34,487 bases of DNA from CAJPST01 sp041795785 (GCA_041795785.1 JBHBXR010000074.1:1-34487), one strand, 5' to 3'. Positions 23,178 through 32,774 are shown, counted from the first letter of the stretch. Numbers and translations: made by a program. Notes: generated by a model not told the origin, from the letters alone.

Positions 23178-24452
23178 TTAAAATACGTTTTTCAAATATT
23201 CGACTACATCGTTTAAAGCAAGTGTCTGCTGTTCCGCTCCGCTAAGCAAATCTTTAACCACGACTTGTTGGTTTTGAACTTCGCTTTCGCCGATCACCAA
23301 AGCAAATCTCGCCCCGCTTTTATCCGCCCGCTTAAATTGTTTTTTGAAATTACCGCCGCTGCAATGGGTCATTGTGCGTAAGTGCGGTAGTTCCGAACGG
23401 AGTTTTTCCGCCAGTTCGAACGCCGCCAATGTCGTACCTTCGCCGGCAAAAACAACGTAAATATCGACCGCACTTGGCAAGTCCACCGCTTGATTAACTT
23501 CTTGCACCAATAATACCAAACGCTCCAAGCCCATAGCAAAACCCACCCCGCTGGTGGCGTGTCCGCCCAGTTGTTCCACCAAACCGTCATAACGACCGCC
23601 GCCGCATACGGTACCCTGCGCTCCGAGCGCCGAAGTGACCCATTCGAATACGGTTTTGTTGTAATAATCCAACCCGCGCACCAGTTTTTGGTTCACTTCA
23701 TAGCGAATGCCCACCGCATCCAATAATGCGCATAACTGAGCGAAATGCTCACGACTTTCTTCGTCCAAATAATCGTGCAATTTCGGCGCATCGTTTAATA
23801 CCGACTGCACCGCTTGATTTTTACTGTCTAGAATCCGCAACGGATTAGTCGTTAAACGGCGCTTGCAGTCTTCATCCAAAACATCCAAATGATTTTGTAA
23901 AAAATCCACCAACGCCTGACGGTAATTTTTACGCGCCTCCAAAGAACCGATGGTATTTAATTGTAACGTAACATGATCAAAAATTCCCAAATCTTTCCAC
24001 AAACGGGCAGTCAGCATAATGAGTTCCGCATCGATTTCCGGATTCGGAATACCGAAAATTTCCACTCCCATTTGATGAAACTGACGATAACGCCCTTTTT
24101 GCGGACGTTCATAGCGGAACATCGGTCCCATATACCATAAACGCTGTTCTTGGTTATACAGTAAACCGTGCTCAATTCCCGCACGCACACAACCGGCGGT
24201 ACCTTCCGGACGCAATGTAATACTTTCTTCATCGCGATCATTGAAAGTAAACATTTCTTTTTCCACTACATCGGTAACTTCACCGATAGCGCGCGCGAAT
24301 AACGGCGTGCTTTCTACGATCGGCATACGGATTTCAGCATAACCGTAACTTGCCAACACACTACGCAATTTGTTTTCTACCCACTGCCACAGCGGGGTTT
24401 CCGTCGGTAAGCAATCGTTCATGCCACGGATTGCCTGAATTGTTTTCGCCAC
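23178..24452 (-). CDS. hisS: Histidine-tRNA ligase
   Basis: This class II aminoacyl-tRNA synthetase of 424 residues charges tRNA-His. Visible features are the N-terminal AIRGMNDCLP and class II motif 2 around MFRYERPQKGRYRQFHQMG. The histidine-specific signature LVRGLDYYNKTVFEW and motif 3 near GVGFAMGLERL follow, then a C-terminal anticodon-binding domain. The length is normal. The first codon is GTG at 24452, with AAAGGA upstream, and it lies 12 bases after the ispG stop. The conserved order rodZ-ispG-hisS-yfgM matches E. coli. Two perfect uptake sequences (23380 and 23467) lie in the gene in opposite orientation. Confidence 0.97.
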   Translation of the reverse strand: MAKTIQAIRGMNDCLPTETPLWQWVENKLRSVLASYGYAEIRMPIVESTPLFARAIGEVTDVVEKEMFTFNDRDEESITLRPEGTAGCVRAGIEHGLLYNQEQRLWYMGPMFRYERPQKGRYRQFHQMGVEIFGIPNPEIDAELIMLTARLWKDLGIFDHVTLQLNTIGSLEARKNYRQALVDFLQNHLDVLDEDCKRRLTTNPLRILDSKNQAVQSVLNDAPKLHDYLDEESREHFAQLCALLDAVGIRYEVNQKLVRGLDYYNKTVFEWVTSALGAQGTVCGGGRYDGLVEQLGGHATSGVGFAMGLERLVLLVQEVNQAVDLPSAVDIYVVFAGEGTTLAAFELAEKLRSELPHLRTMTHCSGGNFKKQFKRADKSGARFALVIGESEVQNQQVVVKDLLSGAEQQTLALNDVVEYLKNVF

Positions 24453-24464
24453 CTTTATTTTCCT

Positions 24465-25568
24465 TTAAATAATTCTGTTTTTCGGATCGCGCGCCGCTGC
24501 TTGAGCGCGAATCTTCGCTTCCAATTGATTAATAATATCTTCGTTGTCGAAACGTTCTTTCTGACGTTCGCCGTCCACATAAAAACCGCTTTTCTTATTA
24601 CCGCCGGTTACGCCCAAATCGGAAACCAAGGCTTCCCCCGGACCGTTTACCACACAGCCGATAATGGATACGTCCATCGGCGTAATAATGTCTTCCAAAC
24701 GTTGTTCAAGGGCATTCACCGTGCCGATCACATCAAACTCTTGACGGGAACAGGTCGGGCAGGCAATAAAATTGATCCCGCGCGAGCGGATACGAAGCGA
24801 TTTCAGAATATCGAAACCGACTTTGATTTCTTCCACCGGATCCGCCGCCAATGAAACCCGTAAGGTATCGCCGATGCCCTCCGCCAGCAACATTCCCAAA
24901 CCGATTGCGGATTTTACCGCTCCCGCTCTGGCACCGCCCGCTTCGGTGATCCCCAAATGCAGCGGTTGTTTAATAGCTTTGGCAAGTAAGCGGTAACTTT
25001 CCACCGCTAAAAATACGTCGGACGCTTTTACGCTGACTTTAAATTGATCGAAATTCAGACGATCTAAAATCTCTACATGACGCAATGCGGATTCCAGCAA
25101 GGCTTCCGGAGTCGGTTCGCCGTATTTTTCCTGTAAGTCTTTCTCCAATGAGCCCGCATTCACCCCGATACGGATCGGAATATTTTTATCCTTGGCGCAA
25201 TCCACCACGGCACGAATACGATCTTCGCGTCCGATATTACCCGGATTGATTCGCAAACAATCTACACCGTATTCCGCCACTTGCAGCGCAATGCGATAAT
25301 CAAAGTGAATATCCGCCACTAACGGCACCTTCACTTGTTGTTTGATTAATTTGAAGGCTTCCGCCGCTTCCATGGTCGGCACGGAAACACGCACGATATC
25401 CGCGCCTACCCGCTCCAACGATTTAATCTGCGCAACCGTTGCCTCAACATCCGTCGTACGGGTATTGGTCATAGATTGCACCGCTATCGGCGCATCGCCG
25501 CCGACAGGTACGTTTCCCACATAAATTTTTGTCGATTGACGACGTTTAATATCCGGTTTGGCTAACAT
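24465..25568 (-). CDS. ispG: 4-hydroxy-3-methylbut-2-enyl diphosphate synthase (IspG)
   Basis: This 367-residue iron-sulfur enzyme acts in the methylerythritol phosphate route to isoprenoids and converts MEcPP to HMBPP. The N-terminal TIM barrel begins with RRQSTKIYVGNVPVGGDAPI and contains QSMTNTRTTD. The C-terminal [4Fe-4S] domain has the ligands in CPTCSRQEFD and in CVVNGPGEA. The length is close to the E. coli enzyme (372 residues). It starts 21 bases after the rodZ stop and is followed 12 bases later by hisS. The ribosome site is weak (GAG), suggesting read-through coupling with rodZ. Confidence 0.97.
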   Translation of the reverse strand: MLAKPDIKRRQSTKIYVGNVPVGGDAPIAVQSMTNTRTTDVEATVAQIKSLERVGADIVRVSVPTMEAAEAFKLIKQQVKVPLVADIHFDYRIALQVAEYGVDCLRINPGNIGREDRIRAVVDCAKDKNIPIRIGVNAGSLEKDLQEKYGEPTPEALLESALRHVEILDRLNFDQFKVSVKASDVFLAVESYRLLAKAIKQPLHLGITEAGGARAGAVKSAIGLGMLLAEGIGDTLRVSLAADPVEEIKVGFDILKSLRIRSRGINFIACPTCSRQEFDVIGTVNALEQRLEDIITPMDVSIIGCVVNGPGEALVSDLGVTGGNKKSGFYVDGERQKERFDNEDIINQLEAKIRAQAAARDPKNRII

Positions 25569-25589
25569 GAATAAGTTCTAACTCATTGA

Positions 25590-26687
25590 TCATTCTAATT
25601 TGAATCTGGCGACGCGACCGTCAACTTTTAACGGATAAAGCTCGCCTTTATAAGTAATTTTAACGTTGCCCGGCGCACCGATGGTTAAAGAATAAGGCGC
25701 GCCTTCGTTAAAAGTGAGAATCTCGCCTTGTTTATATTCTTTTTGCGCCAACACTTTGCGGCTGCCGTCACGTACGGTAATCCAACAATTTGCGCCCGTG
25801 ACTTCAATTTGCAACTCTCCGCTTGCGGCGGCAGCGGTATTCTCCGCGGTCTGCGGTTCGGTCGGTTGATTTTGCGCCTGCTGTTCCGCAGAATGCTGCA
25901 TTAACATTTCTTTCGCCGTATTTTCGATTGGAATCGTCCGCACCACTAACGGCGCATCCGTCGCTTGCGGCGGTGTATTCTCCGCTAACGGCGTATTAAG
26001 AGTTGCCGGTTCGTTGGTTGCGGCGTTATTTGTTGCGTTATTTGTTATCGCCGGAGGCTCATTTGCCGCCGTAAGCGGTTGGGTTTGAACAACCGGCTCA
26101 TTATTATTCGGCTTTGATTCGGCAACCGGCGTCAATGTGACGGGTTCGTTATTGGCAACGGGAACCGTTGACGTTGTTGACATCTGAGCGGAGGTTTGAG
26201 CGGATTTATCATCCGCCGACACATAATTCTGTACCAAATTATCGCGTTCCGTATTGGATTGCTGATAGTTCTCCCACCACCAAAGTGCGGTCATTCCGCC
26301 CATAACCAAAATCACCAACACAGTCAAATAACCGACCCAACGCCCGATAGAAGAGGAAGAATAAGGGTTGGTCACTTGTCCCGTGCGGGCATTTTTATTC
26401 AGATCGTTTTCTATCTTTTGCCCTAAATTAACGCCTTTCCATTCTTCTTCCGGCATTTTGAGAAATTGCGCATAGCTGCGAATATAGCCGTTTACGAAAA
26501 TAGTCGGGATATTGGTATCACCGTCGAACGCGTTATTTTCCAGCTTTTCGATAATAGAGAAATTCAGATTGGTTTTAGCGACGGCGTCATCAATAGTGAG
26601 ATTTAATGCCTGGCGGGCTTTACGAAATTTTTCACCAAGTGAAATTGAAGGTTGTTGCGGCTGCTCGATTTGAGTTGGAGTATTCAT
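25590..26687 (-). CDS. rodZ: RodZ cell-shape protein
   Basis: This bitopic inner-membrane protein of 365 residues links MreB filaments to the elongasome. The N-terminal Cro/CI-like helix-turn-helix (about residues 14-85) includes LGEKFRKARQALNLTIDDA. A membrane segment at about 114-134 (VGYLTVLVILVMGGMTALWW) is followed by a long low-complexity periplasmic linker rich in Thr, Asn, Pro, Ala and Glu. The C-terminal RodZ (DUF4115) beta domain contains CWITVRDGSRKVLAQKEY. The Asn/Thr/Ala linker carries repeated NNA, NEP and TEP units and may vary in length between strains. It is the first gene of the rodZ-ispG-hisS-yfgM block. The ribosome site is poor. Confidence 0.93.
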   Translation of the reverse strand: MNTPTQIEQPQQPSISLGEKFRKARQALNLTIDDAVAKTNLNFSIIEKLENNAFDGDTNIPTIFVNGYIRSYAQFLKMPEEEWKGVNLGQKIENDLNKNARTGQVTNPYSSSSIGRWVGYLTVLVILVMGGMTALWWWENYQQSNTERDNLVQNYVSADDKSAQTSAQMSTTSTVPVANNEPVTLTPVAESKPNNNEPVVQTQPLTAANEPPAITNNATNNAATNEPATLNTPLAENTPPQATDAPLVVRTIPIENTAKEMLMQHSAEQQAQNQPTEPQTAENTAAAASGELQIEVTGANCWITVRDGSRKVLAQKEYKQGEILTFNEGAPYSLTIGAPGNVKITYKGELYPLKVDGRVARFKLE

Positions 26688-26822
26688 ATTATCTTAACTC
26701 TTCAATAGAAATAGAATAAATGTAAGTGGTTAAGTTTAAATTTGTGCAGGCGGTTTTGCAACTTTTATTTCGCATTGCAATGCGCCGAAAACTCGGACAA
26801 AACCGACCGCACTTTTGCCGAA

Positions 26823-27794
26823 TCAGGCGTTATTCACGCTGAATGCCATCACTTCTTCGATAGTTTGTGCGCCTAGGGCAATCATAATCAATCGATCCAC
26901 TCCCAAGGCAACGCCCGCACAATTCGGCACGCCGGCTTGTAAAGCCGCCAATAAACGGCGATCAATTTCACGCTGCGGCAATCCCATTTGCGCACGCAGC
27001 CGATTGTCCTGTTCAAAACGACTGTGTTGCTCTTTGGCATCGGTCAGTTCGTTAAAACCGTTAGCCAATTCCAAGCCTTTATAATAAAACTCAAAACGTT
27101 CCGCCACTCGGTGATCTTCCGAGCTGATCTGCGCCAACGCTGCTTGCGTAGCGGGGAAATGATACACCGCCGCCGGACGGTTTTGCCCGATTTTCGGCTC
27201 CACCAAGGTCGCAAATAAAAATTGCAACAGCGTATCTCTGTCAGCCTGTTCCGCATCCATCAGCTGATGTTCCTTCGCTTTGGCAATCAACTCGGCTTTT
27301 GAGACGGAGAGCGGATCCAATCCCGCATATTCCTGAAACACAAACTGATAGCTCAGACTTTCCGCCGGTTCGCAATCTAAAATCTGTTGTAACAAATCGT
27401 CCACTTCGTTAATTAAACGATACATATCAAAATGCGGACGATACCATTCAAGCATGGTAAATTCGGGATTATGCCGACTGCCCGCTTCTTCATTGCGAAA
27501 AACGTGACACAACTGAAAAATCGCTCCGCTTCCCGCCGCCAACAACCGTTTCATATGATATTCGGGACTGGTTCCGAGCCATAAGGTTTTTGACTGCGAA
27601 TTAAAAGGTGCAACAAATTCCGTACTGAAGGTGGACAAATGCACATCAGTTACGCCAAATTCGCTTAACACCGGCGTTTCCACTTCCAATAAACCGCGAT
27701 CGGTAAAAAAACGGCGGATTTCCGCCATAATTTTCGCCCGCGCCAATAAGTTTTTAATCGGTGCCGTCGGGCGCCATTGTTCTTGTTCAAACAT
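26823..27794 (-). CDS. epmA: Elongation factor P beta-lysine ligase
   Basis: This 323-residue paralogue of class II lysyl-tRNA synthetase (also called GenX, PoxA or YjeA) attaches beta-lysine to elongation factor P. It lacks the N-terminal anticodon-binding domain of LysRS, as EpmA should. The class II core is clear: FFTDRGLLEVETPVLSEFG, motif 2 FRNEEAGSRHNPEFTMLEWY and motif 3 GVPNCAGVALGVDRLIMIALG. The length is that of the family. In E. coli this gene is divergent from the fumarate reductase operon; here it follows a peptide-type importer operon, and frd genes are not in view. The partners EpmB and EF-P are also not in the window. A uptake sequence lies just after its stop at 26806-26814. 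Confidence 0.96.
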   Translation of the reverse strand: MFEQEQWRPTAPIKNLLARAKIMAEIRRFFTDRGLLEVETPVLSEFGVTDVHLSTFSTEFVAPFNSQSKTLWLGTSPEYHMKRLLAAGSGAIFQLCHVFRNEEAGSRHNPEFTMLEWYRPHFDMYRLINEVDDLLQQILDCEPAESLSYQFVFQEYAGLDPLSVSKAELIAKAKEHQLMDAEQADRDTLLQFLFATLVEPKIGQNRPAAVYHFPATQAALAQISSEDHRVAERFEFYYKGLELANGFNELTDAKEQHSRFEQDNRLRAQMGLPQREIDRRLLAALQAGVPNCAGVALGVDRLIMIALGAQTIEEVMAFSVNNA

Positions 27795-27894
27795 AAGTTA
27801 TCCGTATAACAGCAAAATGATTCGCACATTTTAAACCAATTTTGCCGTATCGCTTAATGCTATTTACTTAAACAACGGCGATAAAACACAACGC

Positions 27895-29292
27895 TTAAAC
27901 CCGATACTGCGTTAAATCCACCACTTGATGACAATAATGTGAGATCAGATGAGGATCGTGACTCACCAACACTAAAGCACACCGATGACGGCGGCATTGT
28001 TCCGTCAACAAATCCAAGGTTTCTTTTTGCGTAATGGGATCCAAACGGGAAGTGACTTCATCAGCGAACAACAACACCGGTTCAAACAGCAGAGCGCGTA
28101 AAATAGCCACCCGTTGCAATTCGCCGCCGGAAACGTTTTCCGCACTGCGTTGCAGTAATTCCGCGTCTAATTTGAGCTGTTGCAGTAAATAAGGAATGCG
28201 GCTGCGATCCAAATGATGTTTATTGATCACATCATCCAATAGCGTTTGCAATTTGATATGAGGCGCAAAGGCGGACGGCGGATCCTGATAGAGTTTCAAC
28301 ACCTGATGGCGTTTCGGCTGAAAACGCCACTGAATTCGACCGCACTTTGGCGTTAATAAGCCGCATAAAGCGTCGCCCAACGAGCTTTTGCCGATACCGC
28401 TGTCACCGATCAAACCGAGCACTTCGCCTTGTTGCAGCGTAAAGCCGACTTGTTCGAATAACGTACGTTTACCGCGTCCGAGGCTGAGATTTTCTACCGA
28501 TAACAACGGGCTGTCATTCAAAGCTGTTTTAGGCAATGCCGCCCAGTTATGCGGTGCGGCGGCAATTAAGGCTTTGGCATAATCGGATTGCGGTTGGCAT
28601 AAAATTTGTTGCGCCCCGCCTTGTTCCAACAGTTTGCCTTTTTTCATCACCATAATGTCACCGCCCAACTGCGCGGCGACATCAATGTCGTGAGTGATGG
28701 TTAATAATGCCCCGCCTTGCGCCGCAACTTGTTTTAACAATTGAATTACGGCATTTTTATTGTTCTCGTCCAATCCTTTGGTCGGTTCATCGGCAATCAC
28801 CATATAAGCGCCGCCGGAGGTCGCAACCGCAAACGAGGCACGCTGCGCCATACCGCCGGAAAGCTGATGAGGATAATAGCCCGTAAATTTTGCCAATCCA
28901 AGTGCGGTCAGTTTTTGTTGCGTTTTTTGTGCCGCGCGTTGCGCCTGTTCGGCGGCAACAAAATAGAAACTTTCCCATACTTGGTTATGAATATTCATGG
29001 TCGGATCAAGAGAACGGCTCGGCTCTTGCGGTAACATCGCCAAGCGTTTTCCCCAATAACGGCGACGTTGTTTGCCGTCCAAACGCTGATTTTCAATCAG
29101 AATTTCCCCTTGTGCGATTAACTCGGACGGCAGAGCGCCCATTATCGCCTGCGCCAATAAACTCTTGCCCGAACCGGTCTCGCCCAGAATCGTTAAATTT
29201 GCACCTTTTGCCAACTGCAAGCTGATCGGTTCGACTAAATTCAAACCGCTTTTTGTGCGTACGGAAAGGTTATTTGTTTGAATTAACGTCAT
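27895..29292 (-). CDS. Double ATPase of a peptide/nickel/opine-class ABC importer
   Basis: This 465-residue protein fuses the two ATPases that are separate (DppD/DppF or NikD/NikE type) in most such importers. First unit: Walker A GETGSGKS, Q-loop MLPQEPSRSLDPT, signature LSGGMAQRASFAV, Walker B YMVIADEPTKGLD and H-loop THD. Second unit: Walker A GDSGIGKSS, Q-loop LYQDPPSAF, signature VSGGELQRVAILRAL, Walker B VLLFADEVTSRLD and H-loop SHD. The longer reading frame opens earlier, but the ATG at 29292 has GAGGGTG upstream and overlaps the permease stop as ATGA, so it is chosen. It is the last gene of the operon. Two uptake sequences lie inside it. Confidence 0.9.
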   Translation of the reverse strand: MTLIQTNNLSVRTKSGLNLVEPISLQLAKGANLTILGETGSGKSLLAQAIMGALPSELIAQGEILIENQRLDGKQRRRYWGKRLAMLPQEPSRSLDPTMNIHNQVWESFYFVAAEQAQRAAQKTQQKLTALGLAKFTGYYPHQLSGGMAQRASFAVATSGGAYMVIADEPTKGLDENNKNAVIQLLKQVAAQGGALLTITHDIDVAAQLGGDIMVMKKGKLLEQGGAQQILCQPQSDYAKALIAAAPHNWAALPKTALNDSPLLSVENLSLGRGKRTLFEQVGFTLQQGEVLGLIGDSGIGKSSLGDALCGLLTPKCGRIQWRFQPKRHQVLKLYQDPPSAFAPHIKLQTLLDDVINKHHLDRSRIPYLLQQLKLDAELLQRSAENVSGGELQRVAILRALLFEPVLLFADEVTSRLDPITQKETLDLLTEQCRRHRCALVLVSHDPHLISHYCHQVVDLTQYRV

Positions 29293-30077
29293 TTCACCCT
29301 CCCCGACATCAACTGAAAGCTCAATACCAATAAAAACACTACTAACACCGGCTGCATAAAGATCCAAGGGGCTTCGTAATAATAAGGAAACAGTTCGGTC
29401 ATCATCAAACCCAGTTCCGGCGTCGGCGGACGCAAACCGACGTTGATAAAGCCCAAAGTCGCCAACGCCAACACCGCATTACCCGCCGCAAAAGCGCTCA
29501 GCGTTAATACCACAGGCGCCAGTTTCGGAAAAAAATGGCGTTTGAAACAATAGAAAAATCCCATGCCCATTAAACGCGAGGATTGAATTTCCGCACTGTT
29601 GGCGATGGTTTGCGTAATGGCGCGTACCATACGGAAAAACTCCACCCACATCACCAGTGAAATACCCAAATACAACGACCAAAACGTACCCGGCGCGATT
29701 GCGGCGAACAGCAAGATAAACAACAATCCCGGCAATGCCATAATAATGTCACTGAAAAAGGTCAGCATACGATCGACCCAACCGCCCAAATATCCCGCCA
29801 TAATACCGAACAGCAAACCGAAGAAGAGCGAACAACCCACCGACAGCACAATTAAAGACAAGGACAAACGGATTGCCGAAGCCAAGCGCGCCAACATATC
29901 ACGCCCGAAATGATCGGTGCCGAACCAATAAAGTGCGGTCGGTTTTTGCAGCGTTTTATTCAGATTTTGAAACGCCTCGTCCATCGGATAAAAATAAGGT
30001 TGCAAATAAGCGAAGGCGATTAAAAAACAGAATAAAAACGCACCGCACTTTTGCGCCACAGAAAGCGATTTCCACAT
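29289..30077 (-). CDS. Permease 2 (DppC/NikC type) of the importer
   Basis: This 262-residue inner-membrane subunit belongs to the DppC/OppC/NikC group. The N-terminal helix is followed by the family segment FGTDHFGRDMLARLASAIRL (about residues 48-67). The coupling loop lies around SSRLMGMGFFYCFKRHFFPK. The reading frame extends upstream, but the ATG at 30077 has GGGAG and overlaps the preceding stop by one base (TGATG), so it is preferred. It overlaps the ATPase start by four bases. Translation of all three membrane and ATPase subunits therefore appears coupled. Confidence 0.9.
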   Translation of the reverse strand: MWKSLSVAQKCGAFLFCFLIAFAYLQPYFYPMDEAFQNLNKTLQKPTALYWFGTDHFGRDMLARLASAIRLSLSLIVLSVGCSLFFGLLFGIMAGYLGGWVDRMLTFFSDIIMALPGLLFILLFAAIAPGTFWSLYLGISLVMWVEFFRMVRAITQTIANSAEIQSSRLMGMGFFYCFKRHFFPKLAPVVLTLSAFAAGNAVLALATLGFINVGLRPPTPELGLMMTELFPYYYEAPWIFMQPVLVVFLLVLSFQLMSGRVK

Positions 30078-31027
30078 CAGGCGTACTCCCTGACACGGTG
30101 GGAAATGCGCGGATCGATCCAAGCGCTGAGCATATCCACCGTCATATTTAATAACACAAAAATACCGCCCATAATCAAAGCGGTGCCCTGAATCATCGGC
30201 ACGTCACGCGCAATAACGGCGTGTACCAACGCATGACCGCTGCCCGGCCAAGCAAACAAACTTTCCACAATCACCACGCCTTCAATCAAATAAATCAATT
30301 GCACCGAATGATAGGCTAGAATCGGAATCGCTACGTTACGCAAACCGTGACGGATAAAACTCAAGCGCTCGTTTAAGCCTTTTAAACGGGAAAATTGATA
30401 ATATTCGGTACGCTTAACCTCCACCATTGCGTTACGGCTCACCCGAACCGACACCGCACTCAGCCCCAGCGCCAAAGTCAATGCCGGTAAAATAAAATGC
30501 TGCCAACTACCGTAACCTGCCGCAGGCAGCCATTTAAACCGCACGGCAAATAACGTAATCAACGCAATCCCGATGATGAAAGCCGGCACGGAACGCAGTA
30601 AGGTGCTGATAACTAAAGTAAAACGGTCAAACCAAGCGTTCGGTTTATGCGCCGCCAATAATCCCAGCGGCGGCCCGATTAACAAGGCGAACAATAATGC
30701 CGCCACAGCAAGCGCCAACGTGTGTCCGAATTGATGTCCGATTAGTGCCCACACGCTTTCACCGCTGACGAGGGATTTCCCCAAATTGAATTGCAATAAA
30801 TCCGCCAACCAGTCGAAATAATTCTGCCACCAGCTTTGATCCAAACCCAACTCGCTACGCACCAGTTCGGCAGCGGCGCTGTCCGTTTGATCGTAACCGT
30901 AACGACCGGCGGCAATGCGATATGCCATGTCGCCGGGCAGGGTGCGGGTGAGGATAAACGTGAGCGTACCGACCGACCAAATAACAAGAATCAGCTGGGT
31001 AAGGCGTTTAAGGATAATGTTTAGCAC
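30077..31027 (-). CDS. Permease 1 (DppB/NikB type) of the importer
   Basis: This 316-residue inner-membrane subunit belongs to the DppB/OppB/NikB group. The N-terminus LNIILKRLTQLILVIW and the following TFILTRTLPGDM are typical, as is the late segment GVVIVESLFAWPGSGHALVHA. A longer frame begins at 31120 inside the binding-protein gene. The GTG at 31027 is preferred because AGGA lies seven bases before it and the LNIILKRL start is what the family shows. It is separated from the binding-protein gene by 86 bases that contain a hairpin. The start choice is probable rather than certain. Confidence 0.87.
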   Translation of the reverse strand: MLNIILKRLTQLILVIWSVGTLTFILTRTLPGDMAYRIAAGRYGYDQTDSAAAELVRSELGLDQSWWQNYFDWLADLLQFNLGKSLVSGESVWALIGHQFGHTLALAVAALLFALLIGPPLGLLAAHKPNAWFDRFTLVISTLLRSVPAFIIGIALITLFAVRFKWLPAAGYGSWQHFILPALTLALGLSAVSVRVSRNAMVEVKRTEYYQFSRLKGLNERLSFIRHGLRNVAIPILAYHSVQLIYLIEGVVIVESLFAWPGSGHALVHAVIARDVPMIQGTALIMGGIFVLLNMTVDMLSAWIDPRISHRVREYA

Positions 31028-31057
31028 GTTAAGTCCTGTTCTATCGTTTTTGGTTAT

Positions 31058-31080
31058 CCCTTTCTCCGTAAACGAAAGGG
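31058..31080 (-). other. Hairpin between binding-protein and permease genes
   Basis: CCCTTTC and GAAAGGG flank nine bases in the gap after the binding-protein gene. No T-run follows on the minus strand, so it probably stabilises the upstream message or causes partial termination. It parallels the hairpin at 18494-18514 in the unrelated amino-acid importer operon. Confidence 0.5.
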
Positions 31081-31113
31081 CTTTTACAATGCCGTAACGA
31101 AAGCGACGGCAGA

Positions 31114-32709
31114 TTACCAATAAAGTTTATTCAACTTAAAACTCCGTTCAAAAGGATCGATTTCCAATCCTTTCAACGCCTTATTTACTACCGCCGTCTG
31201 CTGGTAATATACCACCGGCGTAATCGGTCGCTGTTGATAAATAATCTCTGCCACTTTTTGTTTTAACTGCGCTTGCTCTTGCGGATTAGCCGTTACTTGC
31301 AAACGGTTTAACGCCTGCGTTAATTCTTCATTCGACCAATTCATCACGCCCCAATCGCCGCCTTGCGGTGCGAAATCCTGTAATAAAGCGCCCATTAAAT
31401 CAGGCACTAAACCGTAGTTGCGCGCGTATAATCCCATTTCCAACGAACCGTCTTGATGACCTGCCGGAATTTCAGAGAAATTACCGACGGACACCGCCAC
31501 TTCCACACCGATTTGTTTCCATTGATTTTGCAACGCCGTGGCGATAATCGGTAATTCGGGACGATCGGAAAAGGTTCGCAATGTAAATTTAAACGGTTTG
31601 CCGTCTTTGCTCAGCATACCCTGCTCATCGGCTTGATAACCCAAACCAATTAAACGCTGTTTGATTGCCGTATAATCCGGCTGCGCGCTTTCCAACGGTA
31701 AACGCCATGCGGAAAAGGCTTCCGGTACAATCTGCTCGGCGCCGCCGTTATCAATGCGCAGCACCGCTTGCGCAATGCCCTGACGATCAACGGCATCACT
31801 TAACGCTTGGCGCACCGCAACATCCGCGAACAGCGGATGCGCGGCATTGACTTTAAACTGAATGGTGCGGGCAATGGATTTGGCTTGAATATTCAGATTA
31901 GGATCCTGCTGTAAGCGGCTGATGCTTGCCGGATCAAGGTTAAATACCAAATAATTCGGTTTGCTTTGCGCCAATAAGGTACGGGTTTCACTGCGACTGT
32001 TAGCCAGATAAGTGACCCTTTCTATCTGCGCTTTATCACCCCAATAATCGGCAAACGCTTTCTGCTCGATTTTTTGCGGCGCTTCGATTTTCACTGCTTG
32101 GTAAGGTCCGGTGCCGATAATTTTCACCACATCATTTTCCGCATTAAACGAAGCGGCGGCTAAAATCATGGTCGTGGAATGGGCAAGATAAGCAGGAAAA
32201 GAAATCAACGGCTTTTCCAATGAAATTTGCACGGTTTTATCGTCAAGTGCGGTCAAATTTTTAACTAAAGTATTCTTCAACGGCGTCGGTTTGCGCAATG
32301 CCGCTTGCAGGCTTTGCACTACATTCTGCGACGTTAATACGGTTCCGTCGTGAAATTTCACATTGTCACGCAACTTAAAAATCCATTCGTCGCCGCTTTC
32401 GTTAGACGACCAACTCTGTGCCAACGCAGGTAGCAAAGTTCCTTTTTCATCGGCATCAACTAAGGTTTCGGCAAGCTGTAAACGTTGAAAAATATAACCC
32501 GACTTGCTCGGATCTTCCGAGGTGATTTCCCAAGGCGTCACCACAATCAGCTCTTGTTCAGCATCTAAAACAGGCATTTTTTCGACCGCACTTTTAGCGC
32601 TTTCCGTTGCCGTTTCCGATTTTTTCTCTGAAATTTGACCGTTCGGTTCGCACGCCGCAAGACAAAAAGAAGCCAATACGGCTCCCAATACAGATAAAAC
32701 TTTTTTCAT
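31114..32709 (-). CDS. Lipoprotein binding protein, peptide/nickel/opine class (SBP family 5)
   Basis: This 531-residue solute receptor is anchored by lipid. The signal peptide ends in LAAC at residues 17-20, a clear lipobox. A polar linker is followed by the family-5 receptor fold with LPALAQSWSSNESGDEWIFKLRD (about residues 92-114; described by region), VKFHDGT, and ADVAVRQALSDAVDRQGI near the middle. The class includes receptors for peptides, nickel, nickel-metallophore complexes and opines. The length and early region look somewhat closer to NikA/CntA-like proteins than to DppA, but this is an impression, and the substrate is undetermined. It is the first gene of the four-gene operon, with GGAG upstream of ATG. 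A candidate Fur-like site lies 66 bases upstream. Confidence 0.9.
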   Translation of the reverse strand: MKKVLSVLGAVLASFCLAACEPNGQISEKKSETATESAKSAVEKMPVLDAEQELIVVTPWEITSEDPSKSGYIFQRLQLAETLVDADEKGTLLPALAQSWSSNESGDEWIFKLRDNVKFHDGTVLTSQNVVQSLQAALRKPTPLKNTLVKNLTALDDKTVQISLEKPLISFPAYLAHSTTMILAAASFNAENDVVKIIGTGPYQAVKIEAPQKIEQKAFADYWGDKAQIERVTYLANSRSETRTLLAQSKPNYLVFNLDPASISRLQQDPNLNIQAKSIARTIQFKVNAAHPLFADVAVRQALSDAVDRQGIAQAVLRIDNGGAEQIVPEAFSAWRLPLESAQPDYTAIKQRLIGLGYQADEQGMLSKDGKPFKFTLRTFSDRPELPIIATALQNQWKQIGVEVAVSVGNFSEIPAGHQDGSLEMGLYARNYGLVPDLMGALLQDFAPQGGDWGVMNWSNEELTQALNRLQVTANPQEQAQLKQKVAEIIYQQRPITPVVYYQQTAVVNKALKGLEIDPFERSFKLNKLYW

Positions 32710-32774
32710 TATGATTAAAATCTCCGCCTAAAATAAGTAATTTAAAATGTTTAGGGGAGCAAATCTAACATAAA

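Larger units (their letters stand above)
6791..32593. repeat. DNA uptake sequences (Hin-type USS), 20 perfect copies
   Basis: Forward copies (AAGTGCGGT) start at 9731, 15533, 21115, 23380, 26283, 28900, 29931 and 32245. Reverse copies (ACCGCACTT) start at 6791, 11393, 14115, 14669, 19516, 20346, 22565, 23467, 26806, 28339, 30042 and 32585. Many continue with a C after the core. They mark DNA for uptake during natural transformation in Haemophilus-type Pasteurellaceae. No perfect copy occurs before 6791 or after 32593. Confidence 0.95.
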
